Shown here in pieces: positions 51,785 to 60,302 of a stretch of DNA of 64,000 nt. Position numbers and translations under genes: made by a program. This DNA is from Robertmurraya andreesenii (GTDB taxonomy: Bacteria > Bacillota > Bacilli > Bacillales > Cytobacillaceae): the NCBI RefSeq assembly GCF_030813005.1, contig NZ_JAUSTU010000006.1:124001-188000 (forward strand), read 5' to 3'. Numbering within the stretch: the first letter of the stretch is position 1; each line of letters opens with the position of its first letter. The notes under the pieces were generated by a model. The model was given only the letters and a program-made list of their open reading frames with translations. It did not search any database and was not told the origin of the DNA.

Positions 51785-53479
51785 TTATAGTTGAAATTTA
51801 TTGACCTCGTTTCGAAGCTTCTCGGCAACTGTTGCCAATTCATTGGAGCTTGACGTGATTTCTTCAACTGTAGCAGATTGTTCCTCGGAGGTTGCAGCGA
51901 TTTCTTCAGTGGCAGCAGCAGATTCTTCAATGATACTAGAAATCTCCTGAATGGCATTTTGAACATTTTGAGAATTGTTGCTTACAAGTTCAAAGGCATT
52001 TTTCATTTCCTCTGCACCTTTCTCCGTTTCCTCAACTTTTTCAACAATTTCTTTTAATGCCTCACCGCCTTTATTAATAATGTTCACCTGATCATTAACT
52101 GCTATTAAGTTGCTTTCCATTGTTCGTACAGTCACGGACGTCTCAGCTTGAATATCTTCAATTAGGCCAGTAATTTTCCCAGCGGAAAAACTTGATTGCT
52201 CTGCCAATTTGCGAACTTCTTCAGCAACCACAGCAAATCCTTTTCCTTGCTCTCCCGCTCTGGCAGCTTCGATGGCAGCATTCAAGGCAAGTAGATTTGT
52301 TTGTTCTGCGATTTCTGTTATGACTGTAATAATGCCACCGATTTCTTCAGAACGTTTTCCTAATTTGTGTATCGAATCTGTAGCATATGTCACTGTTTGC
52401 GTAACAGTCCCTAAATGCTTAATAGCTTCATTTATTGCTTCTTCTCCTGTTCTGGCAATTTGAGTTGATTCTTTGGCGTTTTTAAGGGTTTTCTCGGCTC
52501 TTTCCAAACTGGCTTTTACCTCATCAACTGTTTCTTCCATCATCGTGAGGATCACCCCGGCCTGATGGGCTTGAGTAGTTGTTCCTGCAGCAACGTCATT
52601 CATTGTTAAGGCAATTTGATTAGCAGCTTCACTTGTCTGAATGGCAGCCTCAGCTAGTAGATTGGAAGACTCTGCTACTAGATTCGTGTTATTCGTTATA
52701 TTAGCGGTGATTCCTAGTAAACTGTCCTTCATTTTGATGAAGGAATTTGCTAAGTCGGCGATTTCATCCTTGCCTTTTGGGGTAGAAAGCTCAACCTTTA
52801 AGTTCAAATTCGCTATTTCGTTAGCATTATCGCGCAGTCTCATAATTGGCGATATAACTTGCCTTTTCATGAAAATGGTAATAAGAACTACTATGGCAAG
52901 TGCGATAATGGCAGAAATGACAAGATTATCAATTGCTGATGAAGCAGCGATTTTGGAGTATGGCTTCTCCGGAACGGCTGTAGACCAAATCCCTATTACT
53001 TCTCCATTCCTATTCTTGATTGGTTCATATGCTGCTTGATATGACTCTCCTAGTACATCAGCTTGTCCTAGATATCTTTCCTTCTTCTGAAGAACCACTT
53101 CCGCAACCGCATCAGAGATCTTTGTGTTTAGCATTCGCTTTCCGTTTTGCTCAACATTCGTCGCAATTCTAGTATCCAACTGGAATAAAGAAACCGCATT
53201 GCCACCAGTAAGCTTTCCAGTCATGTCTGCAAGTTCTTCATTACCAACAAGGCTAGTCTTTCCTTTATATAATTGACCATCAACAATTTGCCATTCCCCA
53301 GGAATTTTCTCATCAATATACTGATAACTTAGCTGTAAATCCGATACTAGCTTCATCTGAGCACTTTCAATTAAATTCTTCTTTGTTAAATAATAGTTGA
53401 GACCAGCCAGAATAGCGGTTAATAAAACAATACAGCTGATCATCAGGAAATTCATTTTTTTTCCAATGGTCCACTTCAT
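51785..53479 (-). CDS. Methyl-accepting chemotaxis-type transducer
   Basis: A 564-residue receptor: TM1 about 9-29, an extracellular sensing domain about 35-185 (Cache-like), TM2 about 190-212, HAMP, and a long signalling coiled coil with hairpin tip EIAEQTNLLALNAAIEAARAGEQGKGF. ATG 53479 is chosen because TTGGGAGGG, part of the longer frame, is its ribosome site. Its placement between the HATPase and STAS genes of a partner-switching operon is uncommon; it may feed extracellular signals into that cascade or into the chemotaxis array (inference). Confidence 0.9.
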   Translation of the reverse strand: MKWTIGKKMNFLMISCIVLLTAILAGLNYYLTKKNLIESAQMKLVSDLQLSYQYIDEKIPGEWQIVDGQLYKGKTSLVGNEELADMTGKLTGGNAVSLFQLDTRIATNVEQNGKRMLNTKISDAVAEVVLQKKERYLGQADVLGESYQAAYEPIKNRNGEVIGIWSTAVPEKPYSKIAASSAIDNLVISAIIALAIVVLITIFMKRQVISPIMRLRDNANEIANLNLKVELSTPKGKDEIADLANSFIKMKDSLLGITANITNNTNLVAESSNLLAEAAIQTSEAANQIALTMNDVAAGTTTQAHQAGVILTMMEETVDEVKASLERAEKTLKNAKESTQIARTGEEAINEAIKHLGTVTQTVTYATDSIHKLGKRSEEIGGIITVITEIAEQTNLLALNAAIEAARAGEQGKGFAVVAEEVRKLAEQSSFSAGKITGLIEDIQAETSVTVRTMESNLIAVNDQVNIINKGGEALKEIVEKVEETEKGAEEMKNAFELVSNNSQNVQNAIQEISSIIEESAAATEEIAATSEEQSATVEEITSSSNELATVAEKLRNEVNKFQL

Positions 53480-53567
53480 TTGATTCCCTCCCAATAGGTT
53501 TTACAATTTGTCTCTTTTAAAATGATTAGAAGCTACAAAGTTCATGTAATTATCTTCTTGGAGACTC

Positions 53568-53960
53568 CTACAAAAACTTTTCCTCGGATACATTCTTAAA
53601 CCAAATCTCATCAACCATATTTTTGATAAAAAGCAATCCACGACCCCGATCAGAAAATGTAATAATATCCGTGTCAAGCTGTAAAAAATCTTCCCAATGT
53701 TCATTTGGGATTCCTCCAGCTGAATCTATCACGGTAATTTTCATCGTTCCGTCCAAATAGAATACTTGCAGTTCGATAGATTTTTTTTCATTATTCCCAG
53801 TCTCATTCATGGCTTCTACTGCATTAATCATTAGTTCGTGGACTACAAAACATATTTCTCTTTTACTGGGAAGATCATAGACGGTCATGTATGTATGAAT
53901 CATCTGGTCAACAAATGTTATTCCTTTTTGATTAGGTAGCAGGCTAAGGGTGATTTCCAT
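53568..53960 (-). CDS. RsbW/SpoIIAB-like HATPase (anti-sigma-type serine kinase)
   Basis: A 130-residue GHKL ATPase. N-box HELMINAVEA (E42, N46), G1 box DSAGGIP (from D79) and G2 box DRGRGLLFIKNMVDE are present. It should phosphorylate the STAS partner encoded two genes downstream. Stop and spacing put it 16 bases after the PP2C gene. It lacks a recognisable sigma-factor partner nearby, so its regulated target may be a non-sigma protein. Confidence 0.87.
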   Translation of the reverse strand: MEITLSLLPNQKGITFVDQMIHTYMTVYDLPSKREICFVVHELMINAVEAMNETGNNEKKSIELQVFYLDGTMKITVIDSAGGIPNEHWEDFLQLDTDIITFSDRGRGLLFIKNMVDEIWFKNVSEEKFL

Positions 53961-53976
53961 AATATAAAACCTACCT

Positions 53977-55113
53977 TTAAATGTCTATTGTGATGGAAAC
54001 AATAGTTATATCATCATTATGCTGTCTCTGATGCAAATAATGATCATCGGTAAAACTCGTCAAGGCCTTAAAATTGTCATAAGTGAGGTAAGGATTGAAC
54101 AGCTTACTAGAGAGAACATTTTTATCACTTAAAGCGAATAACCCATCTGTATATAAAATGATGCGATGCCAGCCCTTAAGTGTCAGCGTTTTTTTATGGA
54201 CATTAATGGTCGGAAGTAGTCCTAGGATCGTTGTAGTTGAAGGCAGCTTGATTACTTCTCCAAATTTTCCAAAGATGAAGCCGTGAGGGTTTGCTGCGTT
54301 TACATATTGAATCTGACCGTTTTTTATATCAATTACGACATATATAGCAGTCAACAAAAAGCTCTGCATGTCATCCTCATCAGCGAATAATTCATAGACG
54401 TGCCGATTTAACTCGTTCATGACGCTGACAGGATCTATTAATCTTGTCATCATACCTTTTAAAAGGGAGCGAATAGACATAGCTACCAAAGAAGAAGCGA
54501 TGCCATGTCCCATGACGTCGAACAGCATGACTGCGTATAAATTCTCATCAATCTGGTACCAACTATACATGTCACCTCCTAGTTTATTGGTTGGAATATT
54601 AATTCCATCAAATTGTATATTTTTACTACATAATGAAGGAGTCAATGCATGTCTCTGTATTTTTTTTGCAATGGCTAAATCTGTTTGAAAACTATATTCA
54701 TTATTTTTTCGTAGCCTTGTTTCATTCTGATATTTAATTGAAGCATGAATTCTAGCCTTGAAATGAAGATAGTCAATCGGCTCAGGAATGAAATCATAAA
54801 TCCCTCTTTCAAAAGCTCTTTCAACAATACTCCTATCATTCAAGGGGGTTAGCAATATGATTGGTATGTCAACTAATTCGACAAGCAGCCCTAGGCAATT
54901 CATAAGCTGAGTTTTGGAAATGCTTGAGGGATCATAATTGTATATGATTAACTCTGCTTTTGTAGGTGACTCGGTTAAATCTTTTAGGGTTTCTTCTGTT
55001 GTTACAGTAAAATGAATATTGCTAATTCCCATCGAATGTAAATAATCCCTTAGAAGTTCACAATCTTCCCCTTTTTTATCAATAATTAATACGGACAATT
55101 CATTCCCACCCAT
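53977..55113 (-). CDS. Receiver-like domain fused to PP2C (RsbU-type) phosphatase
   Basis: A 378-residue protein. Residues about 6-125 have a response-regulator fold, but the phospho-acceptor position reads Asn59 (AELIIYNYDPS) and the conserved Lys is Glu111 (FIPEPID), so it is probably a pseudo-receiver. Residues about 150-378 are an SpoIIE/RsbU PP2C domain: GGDMYSW, FDVMGHG, YVNAANP and LYTDGLFAL carry the metal-binding Asp and Gly residues. It should dephosphorylate the STAS protein. ATG 55113 has a weak site; TTG 55098 is an alternative start. First gene of the operon. Confidence 0.87.
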   Translation of the reverse strand: MGGNELSVLIIDKKGEDCELLRDYLHSMGISNIHFTVTTEETLKDLTESPTKAELIIYNYDPSSISKTQLMNCLGLLVELVDIPIILLTPLNDRSIVERAFERGIYDFIPEPIDYLHFKARIHASIKYQNETRLRKNNEYSFQTDLAIAKKIQRHALTPSLCSKNIQFDGINIPTNKLGGDMYSWYQIDENLYAVMLFDVMGHGIASSLVAMSIRSLLKGMMTRLIDPVSVMNELNRHVYELFADEDDMQSFLLTAIYVVIDIKNGQIQYVNAANPHGFIFGKFGEVIKLPSTTTILGLLPTINVHKKTLTLKGWHRIILYTDGLFALSDKNVLSSKLFNPYLTYDNFKALTSFTDDHYLHQRQHNDDITIVSITIDI

Positions 55114-55380
55114 TCTATATGAGGATCTGATAGGTAGTCGCAGATAATTTAAAACTTTAGTACTTTATGACTATTATTCAATTGTGACTATTTTACCATT
55201 TTAATATTAAGAAATCTATAATGGAATTGTAAAAAAATATTAGTTTGAGGTAATAAGGATGTTAATTATCTTTTTAGCTTGCTGCTGGGGACTAAAAAAT
55301 ACAACATAAATAAATGGATAGACATAGGACTTTTGACTATATTATATTATTTTCATAGGTATAAATTACTATTCAATTTC

Positions 55381-55408
55381 TTGTATTTTACAATATTTCC
55401 ATTATAAT
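55381..55408 (+). promoter_or_regulatory. Candidate promoter of the diguanylate cyclase gene
   Basis: TTGTAT (55381-55386), 16-base spacer, TATAAT (55403-55408). The 330-base divergent gap also must hold the minus-strand operon promoter, which I could not fix with confidence (a TTGAAT...TAAAGT pair is the best candidate). Confidence 0.5.
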
Positions 55409-55444
55409 AAAGGTGGAAATAATTCTGAAAAGAGGTTACTGCCT

Positions 55445-56506
55445 ATGATTCAATCCATCTTATCAAATTTGGCCATCATATTATTGGGTCATTTAACAAT
55501 GAGCACACTCATGAGCTTCCGGGAACATTTTTCTAAGAGGCAGATTAGTTTGTGTATTATTCTACTCTTTTCAGGGGTAATTATTGCAATGTTTTATTTG
55601 CCAATTCAATTTGGATCCTACAGACTGGATTTAAGGCTGATTCCACTCATATTCTTGGCGCTGCTCAGAGGCTGGAAAATAACGCTCCCTGTCCTTACTA
55701 TTGTCAGCTTTTGGCGCTTTTTCATGGGAGGAGATGGGGCCATTCCAGGAATAATATTCGGTATGATTCTACCGACCTTGTTTACCTTGTCATTTTATAA
55801 ACCCGACAAAGCCCGCAGCCATTTGATAGGCAGAATGATCCTTATATCAGTATGTTGGTTTATTTCTGATTTCCCTATTATATTTATCCTTCCTAACGGA
55901 TTGGAAATATTTATGGATATTTTCTGGATAAGGTATCTATCATTTCTTGGTACAGCTGTCATTTTTTATCTTTTTATTCTCCTAGAACATAAGCGCGAGG
56001 CTTTAAAGCAGCAATTGGAATTCCTTGCTTGCCACGATCCTCTTACAAAACTACTAAATAAAAATAAATTCACACAATTAGTTGAGGAAAGTTTGTTGGA
56101 AGTAAATAAAACACATTCCATTTCCATGATCGATATTGATCATTTCAAGCAGTTGAACGATAAATATGGTCATATAGCTGGAGATCAAGTATTGATGATG
56201 TTGGCGAGGATATTCAAGAAGTATGAAAATGAAAATATAAAAATTGCCAGGTATGGTGGCGAGGAATTTATTCTGTACCAAAGGACGGCTTGTTTTGAAG
56301 AAGCAAAAAAGCTGATTGAGGAAATTCAGAATGAGATTCGGACTACTTTATTCAAAATAGATAAAAATCAATCTATAAAGGTCTCTGTATCAATTGGGCT
56401 AGCTGAAATAGAAAAAAACACTAAGCTTGAAGAAGCAATCAAATTGGCGGACAGAAATTTATACAAAGCAAAAGAAAATGGGAGAAATCAGTTGGTAGTC
56501 TTATAA
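55445..56506 (+). CDS. Membrane diguanylate cyclase (5TM-5TMR_LYT-GGDEF)
   Basis: A 353-residue protein. Five to six transmembrane helices (about residues 5-182) carry the LytS-type 5TMR_LYT features (DLRLIPLIFLALLRGWK; FWRFFMGGDGAIPGI). The GGDEF domain (about 195-353) has the intact active motif RYGGEEF (271-275) and DIDHFKQLND for metal. No RxxD inhibitory site lies before it, so product inhibition is probably absent. It makes c-di-GMP from two GTP. It is divergent from the PP2C operon, as the HsbD cyclase is linked to partner switching in Pseudomonas. Confidence 0.9.
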   Translation: MIQSILSNLAIILLGHLTMSTLMSFREHFSKRQISLCIILLFSGVIIAMFYLPIQFGSYRLDLRLIPLIFLALLRGWKITLPVLTIVSFWRFFMGGDGAIPGIIFGMILPTLFTLSFYKPDKARSHLIGRMILISVCWFISDFPIIFILPNGLEIFMDIFWIRYLSFLGTAVIFYLFILLEHKREALKQQLEFLACHDPLTKLLNKNKFTQLVEESLLEVNKTHSISMIDIDHFKQLNDKYGHIAGDQVLMMLARIFKKYENENIKIARYGGEEFILYQRTACFEEAKKLIEEIQNEIRTTLFKIDKNQSIKVSVSIGLAEIEKNTKLEEAIKLADRNLYKAKENGRNQLVVL

Positions 56507-56558
56507 ACTAGTGGTCTTTACTTTTTTATCATAAATTAGATATATTTAGCAGTTTTTG

Positions 56559-56586
56559 TTGATTTTTGTAATTTATTAACTATAAT
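56559..56586 (+). promoter_or_regulatory. Candidate promoter of the globin-coupled receptor
   Basis: TTGATT (56559-56564), 16-base spacer, TATAAT (56581-56586). It would give a leader of about 220 bases that includes the pseudoknot-like element and terminator listed next. Confidence 0.55.
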
Positions 56587-56641
56587 AAACTTAAATATAG
56601 TAAATGACATTTTAATACATAGAATTATGGAAGCGATGAAG

Positions 56642-56686
56642 AATCATTTGTATGTGGGCACTTGGATGATTTGGAGCAAGTAGTGC
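56642..56686 (+). ncRNA. Pseudoknot-like leader element (candidate riboswitch)
   Basis: Stem 1: AATCAT (56642-56647) with ATGATT (56666-56671). Stem 2: GCACTTG (56658-56664), in the loop of stem 1, with CAAG (56677-56680) and TGC (56684-56686) across a 3-base bulge. The order is that of an H-type pseudoknot, directly followed by a terminator. It does not match a riboswitch class I know. The stems are short and could be chance. Confidence 0.35.
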
Positions 56687-56722
56687 AACCGACCCTAGTA
56701 TGTTACGGGTCGGTTTTTTTTT
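56687..56722 (+). terminator. Strong terminator in the leader of the globin-coupled receptor
   Basis: AACCGACCC pairs perfectly with GGGTCGGTT, followed by a long T-run. It is 180 bases after the cyclase stop but only 94 bases before the receptor start and downstream of that gene's candidate promoter. Confidence 0.9.
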
Positions 56723-56815
56723 CTAACTTTTTTGATAAGGATGCCGATAATTTTTTACAAAGATTGAAGAATTATAAAAATAAAAATAAAACTTAATTAT
56801 TGCGGAGGGAAGTTA

Positions 56816-58546
56816 ATGAACATTTTTGTAAAAAAAGCTAAACCATGGAATGAATATTTGAATTTTTCGGGTAAAACAGATATTTCCCAAGTCGGGGAAA
56901 GAGTCAAAGAACGATTGAAATTTTTCGGTATTGATCAAGATTCATTGGCATATGTCAAAGAGGCTGCTATCATTCTAGCTCCTTTTAAAGAGGAATTGAT
57001 TAATCACTTCTATGAAAATATCCAATCGGTGGAACAGCTTCAAAAAATCATCCTTCAACACTCGACCTTTGAAAAATTAAAGAAGACAATGGAAAAATAC
57101 TTGCATCAATTCTTGAGTGCGGAAGTCAATTATGAATATATATCCACAAGACTTAATATTGGGCAGGTACATAGTAGAATCAACTTGACTGCAGAACACT
57201 TTATATCTGCTCATCACTTAATGATTCAACTAATGACCTCAATATTAATGGAAAAATCACATCAAAATCCTGATAGAATGATGAAAACGGTTCTTGCGGT
57301 TCAAAAGCTTGCTGCATTTGACCAGCAGCTTATTGTAGAAAAATATATGGAAGAAACCTTTAAATCCTTTCTTTTTTCTGTTTCAGACATGCTCAGTGAG
57401 ACAACAGGCATTGACACGACAAAGCAGCTTATTACAAGCATGGAAAAACAGCTCGATGAAACGTATAGTGTGACAGCAGCAACAGAAGAAATGAGCTCAT
57501 CAATTCAAGAAGTTGCTAACTATGCTACAAAGGTAGCCGAAGGAACCGATGAGGCTGTTCAGTCAGCAGAAGATAGTAAACGAGTGGTAGATGAGGCGCT
57601 ACATGGTATACAGATGGTGGGTCATGTTTATGAAGAGGTCGTAACAAAGGTGGGACAGCTTAGTCAGGAAATTAAACATACCCAGGATGTAGTCAAGATG
57701 ATAAGAGAAATAGCGGATCAAACGAACCTGCTTGCCTTAAATGCTAGTATCGAAGCAGCTAGGGCTGGTGAACATGGGCGTGGTTTTTCTGTCGTAGCTG
57801 CAGAAGTTCGAAAATTATCTGAGCATACGAAGGAGCAAATAATTAAAATCACTTCTAATATGGACTCTTTGCAGCAAGTATCAGTGCAGCTTATACAACA
57901 AATTCGGGATACAGGGAATTTAGTTGAACAAAGTGTTACAGGAGCTGAGTACGCTGGAGATGCATTAATGAGAATTGTGTCAATGATGAAAGAGATTAGT
58001 GAATCAACTGCACAAATAGCTGCGATGAGTGAAGAGCAGACAGCTACGGTTGTGGATATTGCAGAGCGAAATAGCATTATTAATGAATACAGTGTTCACT
58101 CTCAAAAAATTGCAAAACAGACAGCAGAAACAGTTTTTGAATTGAGTAGTCAATTGGATGATTATCGCAAATCGTTCTTTAATATTAACGTTAAACTTAG
58201 TGCTAAAGATATTGTTAGAGTGGCTAAAACAGATCATCTACTCTGGAAGTGGAAAGTATATAATATGATGCTAGGAGTTGTATCTATTGGGGCACAAGAG
58301 GTAACATCACATGATATGTGCAGGTTAGGGAAGTGGTATTATGGTGATTTGCCTGCTCATGTGAAAAGTAAGGATGCCTTTAAACAATTAGAGGAGCCTC
58401 ACAAAGAAGTCCACCAATATGCCAAACTAGCAGTTGAGTGTTATACAAAAAGTGATTCAGCTGGTGTTGAAAAAGCCTTTGAGCAGCTTGAAAGAGCTTC
58501 AAACCAAGTTATTGAATTGTTAACTCGTTTAGAAGCGGAACTATAA
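56816..58546 (+). CDS. hemAT: Globin-coupled chemoreceptor (HemAT-like) with C-terminal CZB domain
   Basis: A 576-residue soluble receptor. The protoglobin domain (about 10-180) has the proximal His in IGQVHSRINL (H119) and a Tyr in HFYENI (Y66) at the distal position of HemAT. A methyl-accepting coiled coil has the tip EIADQTNLLALNASIEAARAGEHGRGF. A C-terminal CZB zinc-binding domain (about 455-576) has TDHLLWKWKVYNM, MCRLGKWYYGD and PHKEVHQ, which supply the three His and one Cys ligands. B. subtilis HemAT (432 residues) lacks this last domain. It should sense oxygen by heme and zinc or oxidants by CZB. ATG follows CGGAGGG. Confidence 0.9.
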   Translation: MNIFVKKAKPWNEYLNFSGKTDISQVGERVKERLKFFGIDQDSLAYVKEAAIILAPFKEELINHFYENIQSVEQLQKIILQHSTFEKLKKTMEKYLHQFLSAEVNYEYISTRLNIGQVHSRINLTAEHFISAHHLMIQLMTSILMEKSHQNPDRMMKTVLAVQKLAAFDQQLIVEKYMEETFKSFLFSVSDMLSETTGIDTTKQLITSMEKQLDETYSVTAATEEMSSSIQEVANYATKVAEGTDEAVQSAEDSKRVVDEALHGIQMVGHVYEEVVTKVGQLSQEIKHTQDVVKMIREIADQTNLLALNASIEAARAGEHGRGFSVVAAEVRKLSEHTKEQIIKITSNMDSLQQVSVQLIQQIRDTGNLVEQSVTGAEYAGDALMRIVSMMKEISESTAQIAAMSEEQTATVVDIAERNSIINEYSVHSQKIAKQTAETVFELSSQLDDYRKSFFNINVKLSAKDIVRVAKTDHLLWKWKVYNMMLGVVSIGAQEVTSHDMCRLGKWYYGDLPAHVKSKDAFKQLEEPHKEVHQYAKLAVECYTKSDSAGVEKAFEQLERASNQVIELLTRLEAEL

Positions 58547-58586
58547 GAGGTTAACCAGTTTTTCAGATTAAACGAATAGGAAATTA

Positions 58587-58621
58587 AAAGGAATAGCTTA
58601 ATCGGCTATTCCTTTGTGTTT
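58587..58621 (+). terminator. Terminator after the globin-coupled receptor
   Basis: AAAGGAATAGC pairs perfectly with GCTATTCCTTT around TTAATCG, then GTGTTT. Confidence 0.8.
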
Positions 58622-58762
58622 GCTCATATTAAATAACATCATTTTTTGATTGAAAAATAGAAGATTGCATTTAATTAGACGGATAATGGGAAAAAACTAA
58701 GGATATGTGTATTCTAAAACTGTGAGATTAGTCATTTATTTTTATCACTAGTTATAATAAAC

Positions 58763-58796
58763 TATAATTAGTTATAAATGGTTATAACTAATTATA
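58763..58796. promoter_or_regulatory. Operator palindrome of modAB
   Basis: TATAATTAGTTATAA and TTATAACTAATTATA form a perfect 15-base inverted repeat around ATGG. The unit TAGTTATAA occurs three times (58749, 58769, inverted at 58782). A TAGTCA/TATAAT promoter (58729-58758, 18-base spacer) lies just upstream, so a bound repressor would block transcription start. A molybdate-responsive (ModE-like) regulator is inferred. Confidence 0.65.
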
Positions 58797-58817
58797 TTCA
58801 TAAGGCAGAGGTGCAAA

Positions 58818-59633
58818 ATGAAAAAGTGGTTTAAATTCGTTGGTATTCTCTTATTTGTACTTATGTTTGCGGTAGCGTGTTCGAATAATGAGAATACAGA
58901 TCAATCTTCAGACAAGCAGGAACCAAAAAAAGAAAGTAAGGAGAAGGTGGAATTAACGATTTCTGCAGCAGCAAGTTTGAAAGATGCAATGGATGTGATC
59001 GGGCAGACATATCGAGAAAAACATCCTGAAGTAACTTTGAAATTCAACTTTGGAGCCTCCGGTTCTTTGCAGCAGCAAATCTCTCAAGGAGCGCCAGTTG
59101 ATTTATTTTTCTCAGCAGCAGAAGATAAGTTTGATTTATTGGTAGAGGAAGGGAATATTGCAAAGGAAGATGGATTGGATCTGCTTGGAAATGAACTTGT
59201 ATTAGTTGTTCCAAAGGGGGATCAATCGATTAAAGGTTTTGAAGATCTTACAAAAGAAGAGGTAGGCAAAATTTCAATCGGGACTCCTGAATCAGTGCCT
59301 GCAGGAAAATACGCAAAAGAATCTCTTGAAAAGATGGATATATGGAAAGATGTTGAATCAAAAGTAGTTTACGCAAAGGATGTTCGTCAGGTTTTATCTT
59401 ATGTTGAAACTGGTAATGTGGCCGCTGGAATTGTTTACAAAACCGATGCATTGGTTTCTGACAAAATTGAAATTGTTGCGTCAGCCGATCCGGCAACACA
59501 TACTCCAATTATTTATCCACTTGGGATCATTAAAGATTCAAAACATTACGAAGCAGCAAAAGAATTTTATGAGTATTTACAAAGTGATGCTGCTCTAAAG
59601 GTATTTGAGGAATATGGATTTACTACTAAATAA
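58818..59633 (+). CDS. modA: Molybdate-binding lipoprotein ModA
   Basis: A 271-residue lipoprotein. The signal peptide ends in FAVAC with the lipidated Cys21, then an acidic/Lys linker. The binding protein fold starts ELTISAAASLKDAMD; NFGASGSLQQQISQGAPVDLFFSAA is the ModA signature supplying oxyanion ligands, and SVPAGKYAKE a second ligand loop. It captures molybdate or tungstate for ModB. ATG follows GCAGAGGTG. Supplies metal for the two molybdoenzymes of this window. Confidence 0.93.
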   Translation: MKKWFKFVGILLFVLMFAVACSNNENTDQSSDKQEPKKESKEKVELTISAAASLKDAMDVIGQTYREKHPEVTLKFNFGASGSLQQQISQGAPVDLFFSAAEDKFDLLVEEGNIAKEDGLDLLGNELVLVVPKGDQSIKGFEDLTKEEVGKISIGTPESVPAGKYAKESLEKMDIWKDVESKVVYAKDVRQVLSYVETGNVAAGIVYKTDALVSDKIEIVASADPATHTPIIYPLGIIKDSKHYEAAKEFYEYLQSDAALKVFEEYGFTTK

Positions 59634-60294
59634 AGAATTCATGCAAGAATTCTTAAGTCCAATTTGGCTATCAATAAAGGTAGCTACGATATCGGGTATT
59701 ATCGTTATTTTCATTGGAGCGTTGATAGGAAGAATTTTCGCTAGAAGAACTTTTAGAGGGAAAGCCGTTTTGGAGACCATTCTCATGCTCCCGATGGTTC
59801 TCCCACCTACAGTTGTTGGATTTTTTCTTATTGTCGTCTTTGGGAAGAATAGCTTGGCAGGACAGGCAATCGAATGGATCTTTAGGCAGCCCATCATTTT
59901 TACATGGTGGGCAGCTGTCATTGCTTCCATCGTTGTAGCATTTCCACTTATGTATCAATCCGCAAAATCGGGATTTGAGGGGGTTAACCGTGACATAGAG
60001 GACGCAGCTCGGGTAGATGGAGCAAGTGAATGGAGAATTTTTTTATTTATTTCTATTCCGTTAGCTTCAAAAGCCCTTATTTCTGGAAGTATATTAAGCA
60101 TAGCACGGGCCTTGGGTGAATTTGGAGCTACTCTGATGTTCGCAGGTAATATTCCGGGAGAAACACAAACGATTCCTACAGCCATTTATATAGCCATTGA
60201 TTCTGGTAATATGAAAATGGCATGGATGTGGGTCATTTCCATTGTCCTTCTATCCTTTTTCATGTTGCTGATTGTCCGGATAAAAAAAGAGTGA
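59614..60294 (+). CDS. modB: Molybdate ABC transporter permease ModB
   Basis: A 226-residue permease with five to six helices. The EAA loop is NRDIEDAARVDGASEWRIFLFISIPL. Start ATG 59614 overlaps modA by 20 bases; TTG 59605 and ATG 59641 are alternatives and the ribosome sites are all weak, so coupled translation is likely. No modC ATPase follows: the next gene is unrelated. B. subtilis yvgL-yvgM shows the same lack, so an ATPase encoded elsewhere is presumably shared. Confidence 0.9.
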   Translation: MDLLLNKEFMQEFLSPIWLSIKVATISGIIVIFIGALIGRIFARRTFRGKAVLETILMLPMVLPPTVVGFFLIVVFGKNSLAGQAIEWIFRQPIIFTWWAAVIASIVVAFPLMYQSAKSGFEGVNRDIEDAARVDGASEWRIFLFISIPLASKALISGSILSIARALGEFGATLMFAGNIPGETQTIPTAIYIAIDSGNMKMAWMWVISIVLLSFFMLLIVRIKKE

Positions 60295-60302
60295 TGCAAC
60301 TA

